A stretch of DNA of 64,000 nt from JAUYQR01 sp050632395 (lineage in GTDB: Bacteria; Pseudomonadota; Alphaproteobacteria; Rhodobacterales; Rhodobacteraceae), in NCBI RefSeq assembly GCF_050632395.1, contig NZ_CP192600.1, positions 3,968,001 through 4,032,000 of the forward strand, written 5' to 3'. Positions within the stretch are counted from its first letter, which is position 1. Each line of letters begins with the position of its first letter. Below are positions 33,155-42,212 of this stretch, piece after piece. Under the pieces are notes generated by a model. That model had not been told where the DNA came from, did not search any database, and worked only from the letters and a program-made list of their open reading frames with translations. The position numbers and the translations under genes were made by a program.

Positions 33155-34255
33155 CTATCGGATGCCGGCCCGTTTCAGGCGCGGCAGCACTTCCTCGGCG
33201 AAATAGGGGAACTCCTTCAGATAATCCACAAAAGACAGCGTCGTGCCGGCAAATCCTGTCTCGTGCAGGGAGATGATGCCTGCTGCGACCTGATCCGGCG
33301 TGCCGATCAGGGGAAAACCGCCGTGGCCAAGCGCAAAGCCGTAGCGGATCTGAGTCAGGAGATCGTGCGGGAAGGACAGCGCATGGGCAAGCTGCAGGCG
33401 GATCAGGTTGTCGGTCGCCTCCCAGTCGGCGTTCTCATCGACGATGTAATGTACGTAATCGCGCGCTTCCTTCTCGGTCGGGCGGCAGACGACATGGGCG
33501 AAGGTGAGAACGCCGACCTTGCGGTTCTTGGCGTCGGCTTGCGCTTTGAGGGCGGCGATCTCGTCCTTTGAGCGGGCGAGGTCGATGGCGGGGGTGAAGA
33601 GGTAATTGGCGTTGTCGGTGGCGAACTCGCGTCCCTGCGGGCTGCCGGCGGCGTTGATGATCGGGACCGAGCCGTTGACGGGGGCGGGGTCGCCTTTCAG
33701 GCCGCGGATGTTGCGGAAATACTTTTCGTCCCAATCGAAATGGGTGTCCGAGGCCCAGATCTTGCGGACGAGATCGAACCATTCCTGCGCATAGCCGTAG
33801 CGGGTTTCATGGTCGTTCGGCAGATCGAGACCGAGCGCCTGATATTCCGGCTGGTTCCAGCCCGCGACGATGTTGAGACCGGCGCGGCCGTGGCTGATCT
33901 GGTCGATGGTGGCGATCTGCTTGGCGACGACGACCGGGTGGTTCGCGGCGCAGTGGATGGTGGCGAAGACCGAGATGTTTTGCGTGGAGGCAAGAAGGCC
34001 TGCGGCCCATGTCATCGTCTCCAGCACACCGCCGTGAAAATCGGTCGGGCCGCCGTAGCCGATCCAGCGCGCGATCGGCAGCATGAAGTCGATGCCGGCG
34101 GCGTCGAGGAGTTTCGCCAGTGCCAGGTTGTTGTCCCACGAGTTCACCCAGCGGTCGGGTGCCTGCGTGGGGGTCATGCCGGAGGAGCAGTTGGTGGAGA
34201 AGGTGCCCAAGCGAAAGTGGTCGCCTGATGCCATCAGGTTCTGTGTCATGCTCAT
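33155..34255 (-). CDS. LLM-class flavin-dependent monooxygenase (RutA-like)
   Basis: A 366-residue bacterial-luciferase-fold protein. Recognisable parts are FSTNCSSGMTP, SVFATIHCAANHPVVVAKQIATID near residues 95-118, and GRAGLNIVAGWNQPE. These match the RutA/pyrimidine oxygenase-like branch, which uses FMNH2 and oxygen to open or hydroxylate N-heterocycles and amides. The downstream flavin reductase is its likely partner. The start could also be the second methionine, two residues later. It diverges from a winged-helix regulator at 34367. An N-heterocycle substrate would fit the indole/anthranilate theme (inference). Confidence 0.9.
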   Translation of the reverse strand: MSMTQNLMASGDHFRLGTFSTNCSSGMTPTQAPDRWVNSWDNNLALAKLLDAAGIDFMLPIARWIGYGGPTDFHGGVLETMTWAAGLLASTQNISVFATIHCAANHPVVVAKQIATIDQISHGRAGLNIVAGWNQPEYQALGLDLPNDHETRYGYAQEWFDLVRKIWASDTHFDWDEKYFRNIRGLKGDPAPVNGSVPIINAAGSPQGREFATDNANYLFTPAIDLARSKDEIAALKAQADAKNRKVGVLTFAHVVCRPTEKEARDYVHYIVDENADWEATDNLIRLQLAHALSFPHDLLTQIRYGFALGHGGFPLIGTPDQVAAGIISLHETGFAGTTLSFVDYLKEFPYFAEEVLPRLKRAGIR

Positions 34256-34366
34256 TTCCCTGTTCGTGGATTATTGGAGATATTTTATGTTTGAAAGTCT
34301 ATCGTAAATTCCAATTGCGTCAACAGGGTTGAAGGGGCAGTTTTGGCGCTGGTCTTGGGGTGGCGC

Positions 34367-34891
34367 ATGGAACGTGACGAGAAGCTGGACTACCGCTGGC
34401 ATCTGGCGGAAAGCGCCGTCGAGGTGGACACGACGGAGCTGGAGTTCGCGCTGATGCGGACCTTCGAGGGCTTTGGCCGCTGGCAGTCGGAGTGCCTCGC
34501 GAGCGTGTGCGATCTGGCGGCGACGGGACCGGAGAACGCGCTGCTGCACATCATAAGGATGAACGAGCGGCCCAAGAGCATCAAGGATCTGGCGCGGCTG
34601 ACGAACCGGGACGATGTGCCGAACATCCAGTACAGCTTGCGCAAGCTGATCGGCGCGGGGCTGGTGGTGCGGCAGGGCGCGGGGCGGTCGGGCGTGACCT
34701 ATGAGGTGACGGAAGAAGGCCGGCGGGTGACCGATGACTACGGCGCCTTGCGGCGGCGGCTGTTGATCGGCGCGATTGCCGGGGTGCCGGGGTTCTCCGA
34801 CCGGCTGGCGGAGGCGACGAAGGCGTTGAACCTGCTGTCGGGGATCTATGAGGAGATCGCGCGGGTCGCGGCGACGCATCGGCGAGGGTGA
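34367..34891 (+). CDS. winged-helix (MarR/HpaR-like) regulator
   Basis: A 174-residue regulator with a central winged helix (IKDLARLTNRDDVPNIQYSL then RKLIGAGLVVRQGAGRSGVTYEVTEEG; about residues 65-120). It diverges from the monooxygenase gene with about 110 bases between and likely controls it. The ATG at 34367 has a GGGGTGG site; a TTG at 34343 is an alternative and would add eight residues. It ends 15 bases before a REP-like repeat. Confidence 0.8.
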   Translation: MERDEKLDYRWHLAESAVEVDTTELEFALMRTFEGFGRWQSECLASVCDLAATGPENALLHIIRMNERPKSIKDLARLTNRDDVPNIQYSLRKLIGAGLVVRQGAGRSGVTYEVTEEGRRVTDDYGALRRRLLIGAIAGVPGFSDRLAEATKALNLLSGIYEEIARVAATHRRG

Positions 34892-34906
34892 GGTCTGCCG
34901 GAGGAA

Positions 34907-34952
34907 GCGGGGGCCCGCCCCCGCACCCCAGAGATACTTGGAGAAGAGGAAG
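34907..34952. repeat. REP-like intergenic repeat, copy A
   Basis: A hairpin GCGGGGGC-CC-GCCCCCGC (34907-34924) is followed by CACCCCAGAGATACTTGGAG and an AAGAGGAAG tail. The same arrangement occurs at 44182-44225 and, inverted, at 55920-55975. It lies between convergent genes and may also act as a terminator. Confidence 0.65.
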
Positions 34953-34954
34953 CG

Positions 34955-36076
34955 CTAAAGGAGGAGGGTGGCCAGTGCCGTGTGGAGGCGCTGGACGCCT
35001 GTGTCGGTGGTGAGGGTGCCGGGGGAGAGGCGGAGGGTCTGGCTGCGCGCGTCGGCCGTGATGGACTGGGCGCGGAGGGCCGCGACAATCTGGGGCGCGG
35101 GGTGGGTTTCGGGGAGACGGAGCATGATGGAGCCGCCGCGCTGCGCCTCGGGCCGGGGGGTGAGGAGGGGGAGCCGGAGGTCATCGGCCATGTCGATGAG
35201 GCAGGCGGTGAGGCGGCGGTTGTGGGCGAGGAGGGCCGCGTGGTCCTGGGCCGCGTGCCAGTCGAGCGCGGGGAGCGAGGCGAGGGCGGCCATGCAGCCG
35301 GGGGTGCCGCTGTCGAACCGGCGGATGCCCTCGGCGTAGGTGAAGCGGGTGATGTCCCAGTTGAAGGGGTTGGGTTGCGAGAACCAGCCGCGGAGTTCGG
35401 GGTGGCAGTGCGGGATGAGGCGGGGGGAGAGGTAGAGGATGCCTGCGCCGGGGGTGCCGCACATCCATTTGAGCGAGGTGGAGATAGCGAAGTCGACCTC
35501 GGGCGCGTGGACGTCGAAGGGCAGGAGGCCGGCGGCCTGGGTGATGTCGACGCCGATCAGGCTGCCCATGCGGCGGCCGTGGGCGACCATTTGCGGCAGG
35601 TCGATGCGGTGGGACGAGGTGGAGGACACCCATGTGAGGAGGGCGAGGCCAACGTCGGGGGTCCAGGCGTCGAGGAAGTCTTCATCCTCGACGAAAGCTG
35701 CGCCCTGGCGGAGGGGGACGGTTTTGAGGGTGAAGCCGTAGGCGTCGGCCATGCCGTTCAGGAGGAAGTGGTTGGAGGGGAAGCAGTCGGCGGCGGCGAG
35801 GACGGTGCGGCCCTTGAGGTGGCCTTCGGGGAGGGACTGGACGAGCGAGTGGAAGGCCTGGGTGACGGATTCGAAGGTTGTCACCGTGTCGGGGGCCGCG
35901 TTCAGGATGGCGCGCCAGCGGTCGATGAAGCGCTGGCGCAGGGGCAGGATGGTGGCCCATTGCGCATCGTCGGGCGTGCCCCAGCACACGGCGAAATCGG
36001 CCATGGCGGCGGCGATGTCGCGGGCCTTGCCGGGGTACATGCCGATGGAGTGGTAGAGGAAATAGGCGTCGGACAT
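34955..36076 (-). CDS. kynureninase-like PLP-dependent enzyme (aminotransferase class V)
   Basis: A 373-residue class V aminotransferase-fold protein. The PLP lysine is in ISTSLKWMCGTPGAG (about residue 207), preceded by GVDITQAAG with the PLP aspartate. VLAAADCFPSNHFLLNGMAD resembles kynureninase. Kynureninase cleaves kynurenine to anthranilate and alanine. It is the last gene of a leftward operon with enoyl-CoA hydratase, hydroxyacyl-CoA dehydrogenase, thiolase and SDR genes, so anthranilate it makes would be degraded by adjacent genes. A cysteine desulfurase-like role is possible but less likely in this setting. Confidence 0.72.
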   Translation of the reverse strand: MSDAYFLYHSIGMYPGKARDIAAAMADFAVCWGTPDDAQWATILPLRQRFIDRWRAILNAAPDTVTTFESVTQAFHSLVQSLPEGHLKGRTVLAAADCFPSNHFLLNGMADAYGFTLKTVPLRQGAAFVEDEDFLDAWTPDVGLALLTWVSSTSSHRIDLPQMVAHGRRMGSLIGVDITQAAGLLPFDVHAPEVDFAISTSLKWMCGTPGAGILYLSPRLIPHCHPELRGWFSQPNPFNWDITRFTYAEGIRRFDSGTPGCMAALASLPALDWHAAQDHAALLAHNRRLTACLIDMADDLRLPLLTPRPEAQRGGSIMLRLPETHPAPQIVAALRAQSITADARSQTLRLSPGTLTTDTGVQRLHTALATLLL

Positions 36077-36093
36077 TGGTCTTTCCTTGGAGG

Positions 36094-36813
36094 TCAGCGC
36101 ATCAGCACGCCGCCGTTGATATCCTGTGTGGTGCCGGTGATGAAGGCGGCGTCTTCGGAGGCGAGAAAGGCGGCGAGGGCGCCGACCTCATCCGCCTGGC
36201 CGATGCGGCCGAGGGGGATCTGGCCTACGACGAGGGCGACTTTCTCTGGCGGGGCGAGGGCGGTCTGTTCGGTGAGAATGGTGCCGGGGGCGATGGTGTT
36301 TACGGTGATGCCGTGCGGCGCAAGTTGGTGCGCGAGGTAGCGCGTCAGGCCGATGATCCCGGCTTTGGACGCGGCATAGTGCGCGCCTTGCACCTGAGGG
36401 CCGCCGCGCTGGCCGGCGACGGAGGCGAGGTTGATGATGCGGCCCCATTTGGCGGCGGTCATCAAGGGCGCGAAGGTTTGTGTGGCGAAGAGGACGGAGC
36501 GGAGGTTGGTGGTGAGGACGTCGTCCCATTCTTCGGCCGTGATCTCGTATAGGTCGCGGGCCTGGGTGCGGGCGGCGTTGTTCACGAGGATGTCGACGGG
36601 GCCGATGGTGGCCAGTGCCTCGGCGAAGCAGTCCTTGCGGCGCACGTCGAGGGGGATGGCGAGGGTGCCGGGGAGAGTGGCGGCGGCAACCTCGGCCTTT
36701 TCCTGATTGATGTCGGCGATGGTGACGGAGTGGCCCGCAGCGTGCAGCGCGCGGGCGATGGCGAGGCCGAGGCCTTGGGCGGCGCCCGTGACGAGGGCGG
36801 TTCTAGACGGCAT
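36094..36813 (-). CDS. SDR-family dehydrogenase
   Basis: A 239-residue short-chain dehydrogenase. It shows the cofactor motif TGAAQGLG, the NNA stretch, the serine in LASVAG, and the catalytic YAASK. The closest general type is 3-oxoacyl-ACP reductase/alcohol dehydrogenase. It overlaps the thiolase gene by 11 bases and precedes the kynureninase-like gene by 17. It probably oxidises or reduces a hydroxy intermediate of the ring-derived acyl-CoA. Confidence 0.88.
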   Translation of the reverse strand: MPSRTALVTGAAQGLGLAIARALHAAGHSVTIADINQEKAEVAAATLPGTLAIPLDVRRKDCFAEALATIGPVDILVNNAARTQARDLYEITAEEWDDVLTTNLRSVLFATQTFAPLMTAAKWGRIINLASVAGQRGGPQVQGAHYAASKAGIIGLTRYLAHQLAPHGITVNTIAPGTILTEQTALAPPEKVALVVGQIPLGRIGQADEVGALAAFLASEDAAFITGTTQDINGGVLMR

Positions 36814-37963
36814 GGAGCACCAGGGCGACGCCCTGGCCGACGCCGACGCAGAGGGTGGCGAGCGCGGACTGGCCGCCTTCGGTCAGGCGGCGGGCGGCGG
36901 TGGCGGCGAGGCGGGTGCCGGACATGCCCAAGGGGTGGCCCATCGCGATGGCGCCCGAGTGGGCGTTGACGCGGGGGTCGTCGTCGGGGAGGCCCCAGGC
37001 ACGGGTGCACGCGAGGACCTGGGCGGCGAAGGCCTCATTCAGTTCGATTACGTCGAAGTCGGTTGCGGTAAGGCCGAGTTTCGCAAGGGCAGCGACAGGG
37101 CCGATGCCCATCGTGCGGGGCGCGACACCTGCGGAGGCGGCGCGTCCGATGCGGGCGAGGGGGGTCAGGCCGTGGCGTTTCACGCCATCGGCAGAGGCGA
37201 GGATCAGGGCTGCAGCGGCGTCGTTGATGCCGGCGGCGTTGCCTGCGGTGACGGTGCCGCCCGCGCGGAAGGGGGCGGAGAGTTTCGCCAGCGCCTCAAG
37301 GCTGGTGGCGCGGGGGTGTTCGTCGAGGCTGACGACGGTGTCGCCTTTACGCGAGGAGATGGTGACGGGCAGGATGTCGGCGGCGTGCCACGCGGCGTCG
37401 TAGCGCGACTGGGAGCGGAGCGCGTAGGCGTCCTGATCGGCGCGGGAGATGTTGTGGTCGGCGGCGAGATTTTCGGCGGTTTCGGGCATGGAGTCGGTGC
37501 CGTAGGCTGCGGCAATGCGTTTGTTGATGAAGCGCCAGCCGATGGTGGTGTCGTGAATCTCGGGAGCACGGGCGAAGGCGGTGTCGGCCTTTGCCATGAC
37601 AAAGGGGGCGCGGGACATGCTCTCAACCCCGCCCGCGATGATGATGTCTGCCCCGTCGCGGATGGCGCGGGCGCCGGCGATGACGGCGTCGAGGCCGGAG
37701 GCGCAGAGACGGTTTACGGTGAGGGCGGGGACGGTTTCGGGCAGGCGCGACAGGAGGACGGCCATGCGGGCGACGTTGCGGTTGTCTTCGCCGGACTGGT
37801 TGGCGCAGCCGAAGATCACCTCATCGGGGACAAGGCCGGGGTGGAGGTCGAGCAGGCCGTCAATCACATGCGCGGCCATGTCGTCGGGGCGGACCTGCGA
37901 CAGGGCGCCTGCGTAGCGGCCAATGGGCGTGCGCCGATGGGCGCAAAGGAAAACCTCGGTCAT
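36803..37963 (-). CDS. acetyl-CoA acyltransferase (3-oxoadipyl-CoA thiolase-like)
   Basis: A 386-residue thiolase with the acyl cysteine in VNRLCASGLDAV, the histidine in SGAIAMGHPLG, and a C-terminal CVGVGQG with the second catalytic cysteine. The front (MTEVFLCAHRRTPIGRYAG) is close to PcaF/PaaJ. It would cleave a C6-C7 dicarboxyl-CoA in the last step of a ring-degradation route. The start at 37963 overlaps the stop of the dehydrogenase gene by ATGA. Confidence 0.9.
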   Translation of the reverse strand: MTEVFLCAHRRTPIGRYAGALSQVRPDDMAAHVIDGLLDLHPGLVPDEVIFGCANQSGEDNRNVARMAVLLSRLPETVPALTVNRLCASGLDAVIAGARAIRDGADIIIAGGVESMSRAPFVMAKADTAFARAPEIHDTTIGWRFINKRIAAAYGTDSMPETAENLAADHNISRADQDAYALRSQSRYDAAWHAADILPVTISSRKGDTVVSLDEHPRATSLEALAKLSAPFRAGGTVTAGNAAGINDAAAALILASADGVKRHGLTPLARIGRAASAGVAPRTMGIGPVAALAKLGLTATDFDVIELNEAFAAQVLACTRAWGLPDDDPRVNAHSGAIAMGHPLGMSGTRLAATAARRLTEGGQSALATLCVGVGQGVALVLHAV

Positions 37964-39072
37964 GCCGTTTCCAGATAGGGGGCGGGAAGGTAGCGGCCCT
38001 TGAGCGCGGTGGCGGCTTCGAGGGCGGCGAGTTTGGCGCGGATCTTTGGTGCGCCGTGAAGGGCCAGCATTTCGAACGGGCCGCGTGGGAAGTTGAGGCC
38101 AAGCTTCATCGCGGTGTCGATGCCTTGGGGCGTGGTGCCTCCTTCGGAAAGGAGCCACGCAGCCTCGTTGACCAAGGTGGCCTCGATGCGGAGCGCGATG
38201 GCGGCGGCGTCGTGGGGAGCGGTACCGGGGTCGTTGGGGAAGAGGAAACCTTCCCCCGATTTGCGCCCCAAGCGGCCGAGTTCGACCTGTTGGCGGAGGG
38301 GCAGGAAAGGGTGGTAGCGCGGGTGGTGACCCATTGCGGCGTGGAGGCTTTCGGTGGCAGCGAGGTTGATGTCGGCGCCGATGAGGTCAATGAGCTGGAA
38401 CGGGCCGAGGCGGTAGCCGGCGGCGAGCATGGCGGCGTCGATGTCGGAGGCTGTGCGGCCTTCGTCGAGCATTGCCAACGCCTCGCCGTAATAGGGGCGG
38501 GCGCAGCGGTTGACGATGAAACCGGGGCGGTCGGGGGCGTCGATCACGGTTTTTCCGGCGGCTTCGGTGATTTTCCGGGCGCGGGCGAGGGCTGTGGGGG
38601 AGGTGGTGGCGTGGGGGATCAATTCCACCAGCTTCATCACCTGGGCGGGGTTGAAGAAATGGAGACCGAGGCAGCGGTCGGGGTGTTCCAGACCCGCCGC
38701 GATGGAGGCCACGGAAAGGGAGGAGGTGTTGGTGGCGAGGATCGCGTCTGGGGCGAGGAGGGTTTCGAGGTCGCGGAAGAGGGACTGTTTGGCGTCGAGT
38801 TTCTCGACGATGGCTTCGATGGCGAGGGTGGCGGGGGCGAGGGCGGTGAGGTCGCGGGTGATGGTGAGGTTGGCGAGGATCGCGTCGCGGGCTTGTGGTG
38901 TCAGTTTGCCGGAGGCGACGCGGGGGGCGAGGGTTTCGCTCAGCCGGGCGAGGGCGGTGTCGCGGGTGGGGGCGTGGGCGTCGGTGGCGATGACGGGAAA
39001 GCCGGCGGCGGCGTAGACCTGTGCCAGGCCTAGGCCCATCGTGCCAAGCCCGATGATCGCGATGGTGGTCAT
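37960..39072 (-). CDS. 3-hydroxyacyl-CoA dehydrogenase (PaaH-like)
   Basis: A 370-residue NAD-dependent dehydrogenase. The N-terminal fold is IGLGTMGLGLAQVYAAAG; the HFFNPAQVMKLVELI stretch carries the family histidine. The tail includes a second partial C-terminal domain. The start at 39072 overlaps the hydratase stop by ATGA. It is the central beta-oxidation step of the leftward operon. Confidence 0.9.
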   Translation of the reverse strand: MTTIAIIGLGTMGLGLAQVYAAAGFPVIATDAHAPTRDTALARLSETLAPRVASGKLTPQARDAILANLTITRDLTALAPATLAIEAIVEKLDAKQSLFRDLETLLAPDAILATNTSSLSVASIAAGLEHPDRCLGLHFFNPAQVMKLVELIPHATTSPTALARARKITEAAGKTVIDAPDRPGFIVNRCARPYYGEALAMLDEGRTASDIDAAMLAAGYRLGPFQLIDLIGADINLAATESLHAAMGHHPRYHPFLPLRQQVELGRLGRKSGEGFLFPNDPGTAPHDAAAIALRIEATLVNEAAWLLSEGGTTPQGIDTAMKLGLNFPRGPFEMLALHGAPKIRAKLAALEAATALKGRYLPAPYLETA

Positions 39073-39824
39073 CGCCCGCTGAACCCCGGACGGCGCTTGG
39101 CGCGGAAGGCGGCGATGCCTTCGGCCTTGTCGGTGGTATCTAGCAGGGCTTCGAACCCGGCGCGTTCGGTGGCGAAGGCGAGGGGGGATTCGGCGCCTTC
39201 GACAAGCGCGCGTTTGGCGGCGGCGAGGGCCAAGGGCGCGCGCTGGGCGATGCGGTCGGCGAGGGCGGCGGCTGTCGGGAAGGCGGGGCCGTCGGCGACG
39301 TGGCTGGCGATGCCCCATTCATAGGCGGTGGCGGCGTCGATGATTTCGCCGGTGAGGACCATGCGGGTGGCGCGCATCCGGCCGACGAGGGACATCAGCC
39401 GCTGACCGCCGCCTGCGCCGGGAATGAGGCCGAGCGAGGATTCCGGCAGCCCGATCTGCGCGGTGGAGCCGAGAACGAGGAGGTCGGCCATCAGCGCCAG
39501 TTCCAGCCCGCCGCCGAGGGCGAAACCGTCGATTGCGGCGATCAGCGGTTTGGGGAAGGCACGGATGGCGGCCCAATGCAGTTTGCGGGGGTCGTCTGCG
39601 GCTTCGGCGGCGGATTTATGTTCGATTTCGGTGATGTCGGCCCCGGCGGCGAAGTTGCCTTCGGCGCCGGTCAGCAGAACGGCGCGGCATGAGTCGTTGT
39701 GGGCAAGGCTGTCGAGCGTTTGTGCGATATGCGCCAAAAGCGCGGTGTTGAGCGCATTGCGCGCCTCGGGGCGGTTGAGGGTGAGCCGCACCCAGCCGGA
39801 TCGTTGTTCGATGAGCAGGTCCAT
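39069..39824 (-). CDS. enoyl-CoA hydratase (PaaF-like)
   Basis: A 251-residue crotonase-fold hydratase with both usual catalytic glutamates in view: GGGLELALMAD and PESSLGLIPGAGG. The oxyanion-hole stretch is FAAGADI. It is the first gene of the leftward operon (hydratase, dehydrogenase, thiolase, SDR, kynureninase-like), which starts 102 bases from the divergent monooxygenase/reductase gene. Confidence 0.9.
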   Translation of the reverse strand: MDLLIEQRSGWVRLTLNRPEARNALNTALLAHIAQTLDSLAHNDSCRAVLLTGAEGNFAAGADITEIEHKSAAEAADDPRKLHWAAIRAFPKPLIAAIDGFALGGGLELALMADLLVLGSTAQIGLPESSLGLIPGAGGGQRLMSLVGRMRATRMVLTGEIIDAATAYEWGIASHVADGPAFPTAAALADRIAQRAPLALAAAKRALVEGAESPLAFATERAGFEALLDTTDKAEGIAAFRAKRRPGFSGR

Positions 39825-39850
39825 GCCGGCATCATGCGATGCTGGGCGGG

Positions 39851-39882
39851 AATTTCAAGGGAGAAATTTCAAGCTTGAAATT
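39851..39882. promoter_or_regulatory. 18-bp palindrome with an extra half site; candidate MarR operator
   Basis: AATTTCAAG-CTTGAAATT (39865-39882) is a perfect palindrome. A further direct copy of AATTTCAAG lies at 39851-39859, 14 bases upstream. The block is AT-rich in an otherwise very GC-rich region and sits in the 102-base gap between the two divergent aromatic-degradation operons. A MarR protein (perhaps the one at 42936) is the likely binder. Confidence 0.7.
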
Positions 39883-39926
39883 GTTTTGGTCCGGTGGCAG
39901 GCTTTGGCTCAATGCAGGAGCGAACG

Positions 39927-42212
39927 ATGAACATTCTCTGCCTCGGCGGCGGGCCGGCCGGACTTTACTTTGCCATCTCGATGAAGCTGCGCGATCCGTC
40001 GCACAAGGTGACGGTGCTGGAGCGGAACCGGGCGAACGATACCTTCGGCTGGGGCGTGGTGCTGTCGGACGACGCGCTGGGCAAGATGGAGAAGAACGAT
40101 CCGGTCAGCACGGCGGCGATCCGCAGCAATTTTGCGTATTGGGATGACATTGCTGTCGTACACAACGGGGTGCGGACGGTGTCGGGCGGGCATGGCTTTG
40201 CCGGGATCGGGCGCAAGACGCTGCTGATCCTGCTGCAGGCGCGGGCGCGGGAGTTGGGCGTCGATCTGCGGTTCGAGACGGAGTTCAAGACGGCTGAGGA
40301 ATACCGCAAGGAATACGATCTGGTGGTGGCGACGGACGGCCTGAATTCCGTGGTGCGGCGGGAATACGAGAGCGTGTTCCAGCCCGATATCGACACGCGG
40401 AAGTGCAAGTTCGTCTGGCTGGGCACGCACGCCAAGTTTGACGATGCGTTCACGTTCATTTTTGAAAAGACCGCGCATGGCTGGGTCTGGGCGCATGTCT
40501 ACCAGTTCGACAAGGACACCGCGACGTTCATCGTGGAATGCCTGCCGGAAACGTGGGAGGCTTGGGGCTTTCCGGACATGACGAAGGAGGAAACGGTCGA
40601 GACCTGCCGCAAGATATTCGCGGCGCATCTGGGCGGGCATGAGTTGATGTCGAACGCGGCGCATTTGCGCGGGTCGGCGGTCTGGATGCAGTTTCCACGG
40701 GTGATCTGCCAGAAATGGTATCACAAGAACGTCGTCCTGATGGGCGATGCTGCGGCAACGGGGCATTTCTCGATCGGGTCGGGGACGCGGCTGGCGCTGG
40801 ATTCCGCGATTGCACTGGCGGATTACCTGCATTCCGAGCCGACGATGGAAGCGGCGTTCGACCGCTATCAGGCGGAGCGGCGGGTGGAAGTGCTGCGGCT
40901 GCAATCGGCGGCGCGGAACAGCCTTGAGTGGTTCGAGGAGGTGGAGCGGTATCTGGACATGCCGCCGATCCAGTTCGCCTATTCGCTGCTGACGCGAAGC
41001 CAGCGCATCGGGCATGAAAACCTGCGGCTGCGCGACCCGAAGTGGTTGGCCGAGGCGGAGGACTGGTTTCAGGAACAGGCGGGCGGCGAGCCGGGGCGCA
41101 AGCCGATGTTCGCGCCGTTCCGGCTGCGCGACATGGCGTTGAAGAACCGCGTCGTCGTCAGCCCGATGGCGCAATACAAGGCGGTCGACGGCTGCCCGAC
41201 GGATTGGCATTTCGTGCATTACGCGGAACGCGCAAAGGGTGGCGCTGCGCTGGTTTACACCGAGATGACCTGCGTTTCCGCGAATGGCCGGATCACGCCC
41301 GGCTGCCCCGGCCTTTACACGCCAAAGCATGAGGCGGCGTGGAAGCGGCTGGTCGATTTCGTGCATGAGGAGACGGATGCGAAGATCTGTTGCCAGATCG
41401 GCCACGCGGGGCGCAAAGCCTCGACCAAGCTGGGATGGGAGGAGGACAACGCGCCATTGGACCGTGGCAACTGGCCGATCATGAGCGCCTCGGCGATTGC
41501 GTGGTCGCCTGCCAATCAGGTGCCGAAGGAGATGGACCGCGACGACATGGACAAAGTGTTGTTGCAGTTCGTGAAGGCGACGGAGATGGCGAAGAAATGT
41601 GGCTTCGACATGATCGAACTTCATGCGGCACATGGGTATCTGATTTCCAGCTTCATCAGCCCGGTTTCGAACACGCGGACGGATGAATACGGCGGCAGTC
41701 TGGAGAACCGGATGCGCTACCCGTTGGAGGTGTTCGCGGCGATGCGGGCGGAATGGCCGGGGGCAAAGCCGATGTCGGTCCGGCTTTCCGCGACCGACTG
41801 GGTGGGTGATGACGGGGTGACCGGGTCTGACGCGGTGAAGATCGCGCAGGCCTTTTCCGCCGCCGGGGCCGATATCATCGACGTGAGTGCCGGACAAACC
41901 TCGACCGACGCGAGGCCGATTTATGGGCGGATGTTCCAGACGCCGTTCAGCGACCGCATCCGCAACGAGGCGGGGCTGGCGACGATGGCAGTGGGCAACA
42001 TCACCGAAGCCGATCAGGTGAACCAGATACTGCTGGCCGGGCGAGCGGACCTCGTGTGTCTTGCGCGGCCGCATCTGGCGGACCCGTACTGGACGCTGCA
42101 CGCAGCGATTGCGGCGGGGGATACGGGGACGGAGTGGCCGCTGCCGTATCTGGCGGGCCGCGATCAGGCGCGACGGTTGGTGGCGAAGGCTGCCGAGGTG
42201 ATCCGTGCTTGA
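39927..42212 (+). CDS. bifunctional 2-aminobenzoyl-CoA (or salicylyl-CoA) monooxygenase/reductase
   Basis: A 761-residue fusion. The N-terminal half (about 1-375) is an FAD monooxygenase with GGGPAGLYFAI, the DG-type motif in VVATDGLNS, and the second FAD contact in VVLMGDAAATGHF. The C-terminal half (about 395-755) is an old-yellow-enzyme-type FMN reductase (VVSPMAQYKA, HAAHGYLISSFISP, GGSLENRMR). This is the plan of the enzyme that hydroxylates and reduces the ring of 2-aminobenzoyl-CoA without aromatic ring cleavage (known from Azoarcus). The related salicylyl-CoA 5-hydroxylase is similar; the adjacent ligase favours anthranilate. The ATG at 39927 has the site AGGAG. It leads a rightward operon to 47793. 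Confidence 0.88.
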   Translation: MNILCLGGGPAGLYFAISMKLRDPSHKVTVLERNRANDTFGWGVVLSDDALGKMEKNDPVSTAAIRSNFAYWDDIAVVHNGVRTVSGGHGFAGIGRKTLLILLQARARELGVDLRFETEFKTAEEYRKEYDLVVATDGLNSVVRREYESVFQPDIDTRKCKFVWLGTHAKFDDAFTFIFEKTAHGWVWAHVYQFDKDTATFIVECLPETWEAWGFPDMTKEETVETCRKIFAAHLGGHELMSNAAHLRGSAVWMQFPRVICQKWYHKNVVLMGDAAATGHFSIGSGTRLALDSAIALADYLHSEPTMEAAFDRYQAERRVEVLRLQSAARNSLEWFEEVERYLDMPPIQFAYSLLTRSQRIGHENLRLRDPKWLAEAEDWFQEQAGGEPGRKPMFAPFRLRDMALKNRVVVSPMAQYKAVDGCPTDWHFVHYAERAKGGAALVYTEMTCVSANGRITPGCPGLYTPKHEAAWKRLVDFVHEETDAKICCQIGHAGRKASTKLGWEEDNAPLDRGNWPIMSASAIAWSPANQVPKEMDRDDMDKVLLQFVKATEMAKKCGFDMIELHAAHGYLISSFISPVSNTRTDEYGGSLENRMRYPLEVFAAMRAEWPGAKPMSVRLSATDWVGDDGVTGSDAVKIAQAFSAAGADIIDVSAGQTSTDARPIYGRMFQTPFSDRIRNEAGLATMAVGNITEADQVNQILLAGRADLVCLARPHLADPYWTLHAAIAAGDTGTEWPLPYLAGRDQARRLVAKAAEVIRA

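Noticed and set aside
36707..37978. 423-codon plus-strand frame across the SDR and thiolase genes
   Set aside because: Glycine/alanine-rich shadow of genes with clear catalytic motifs on the other strand.
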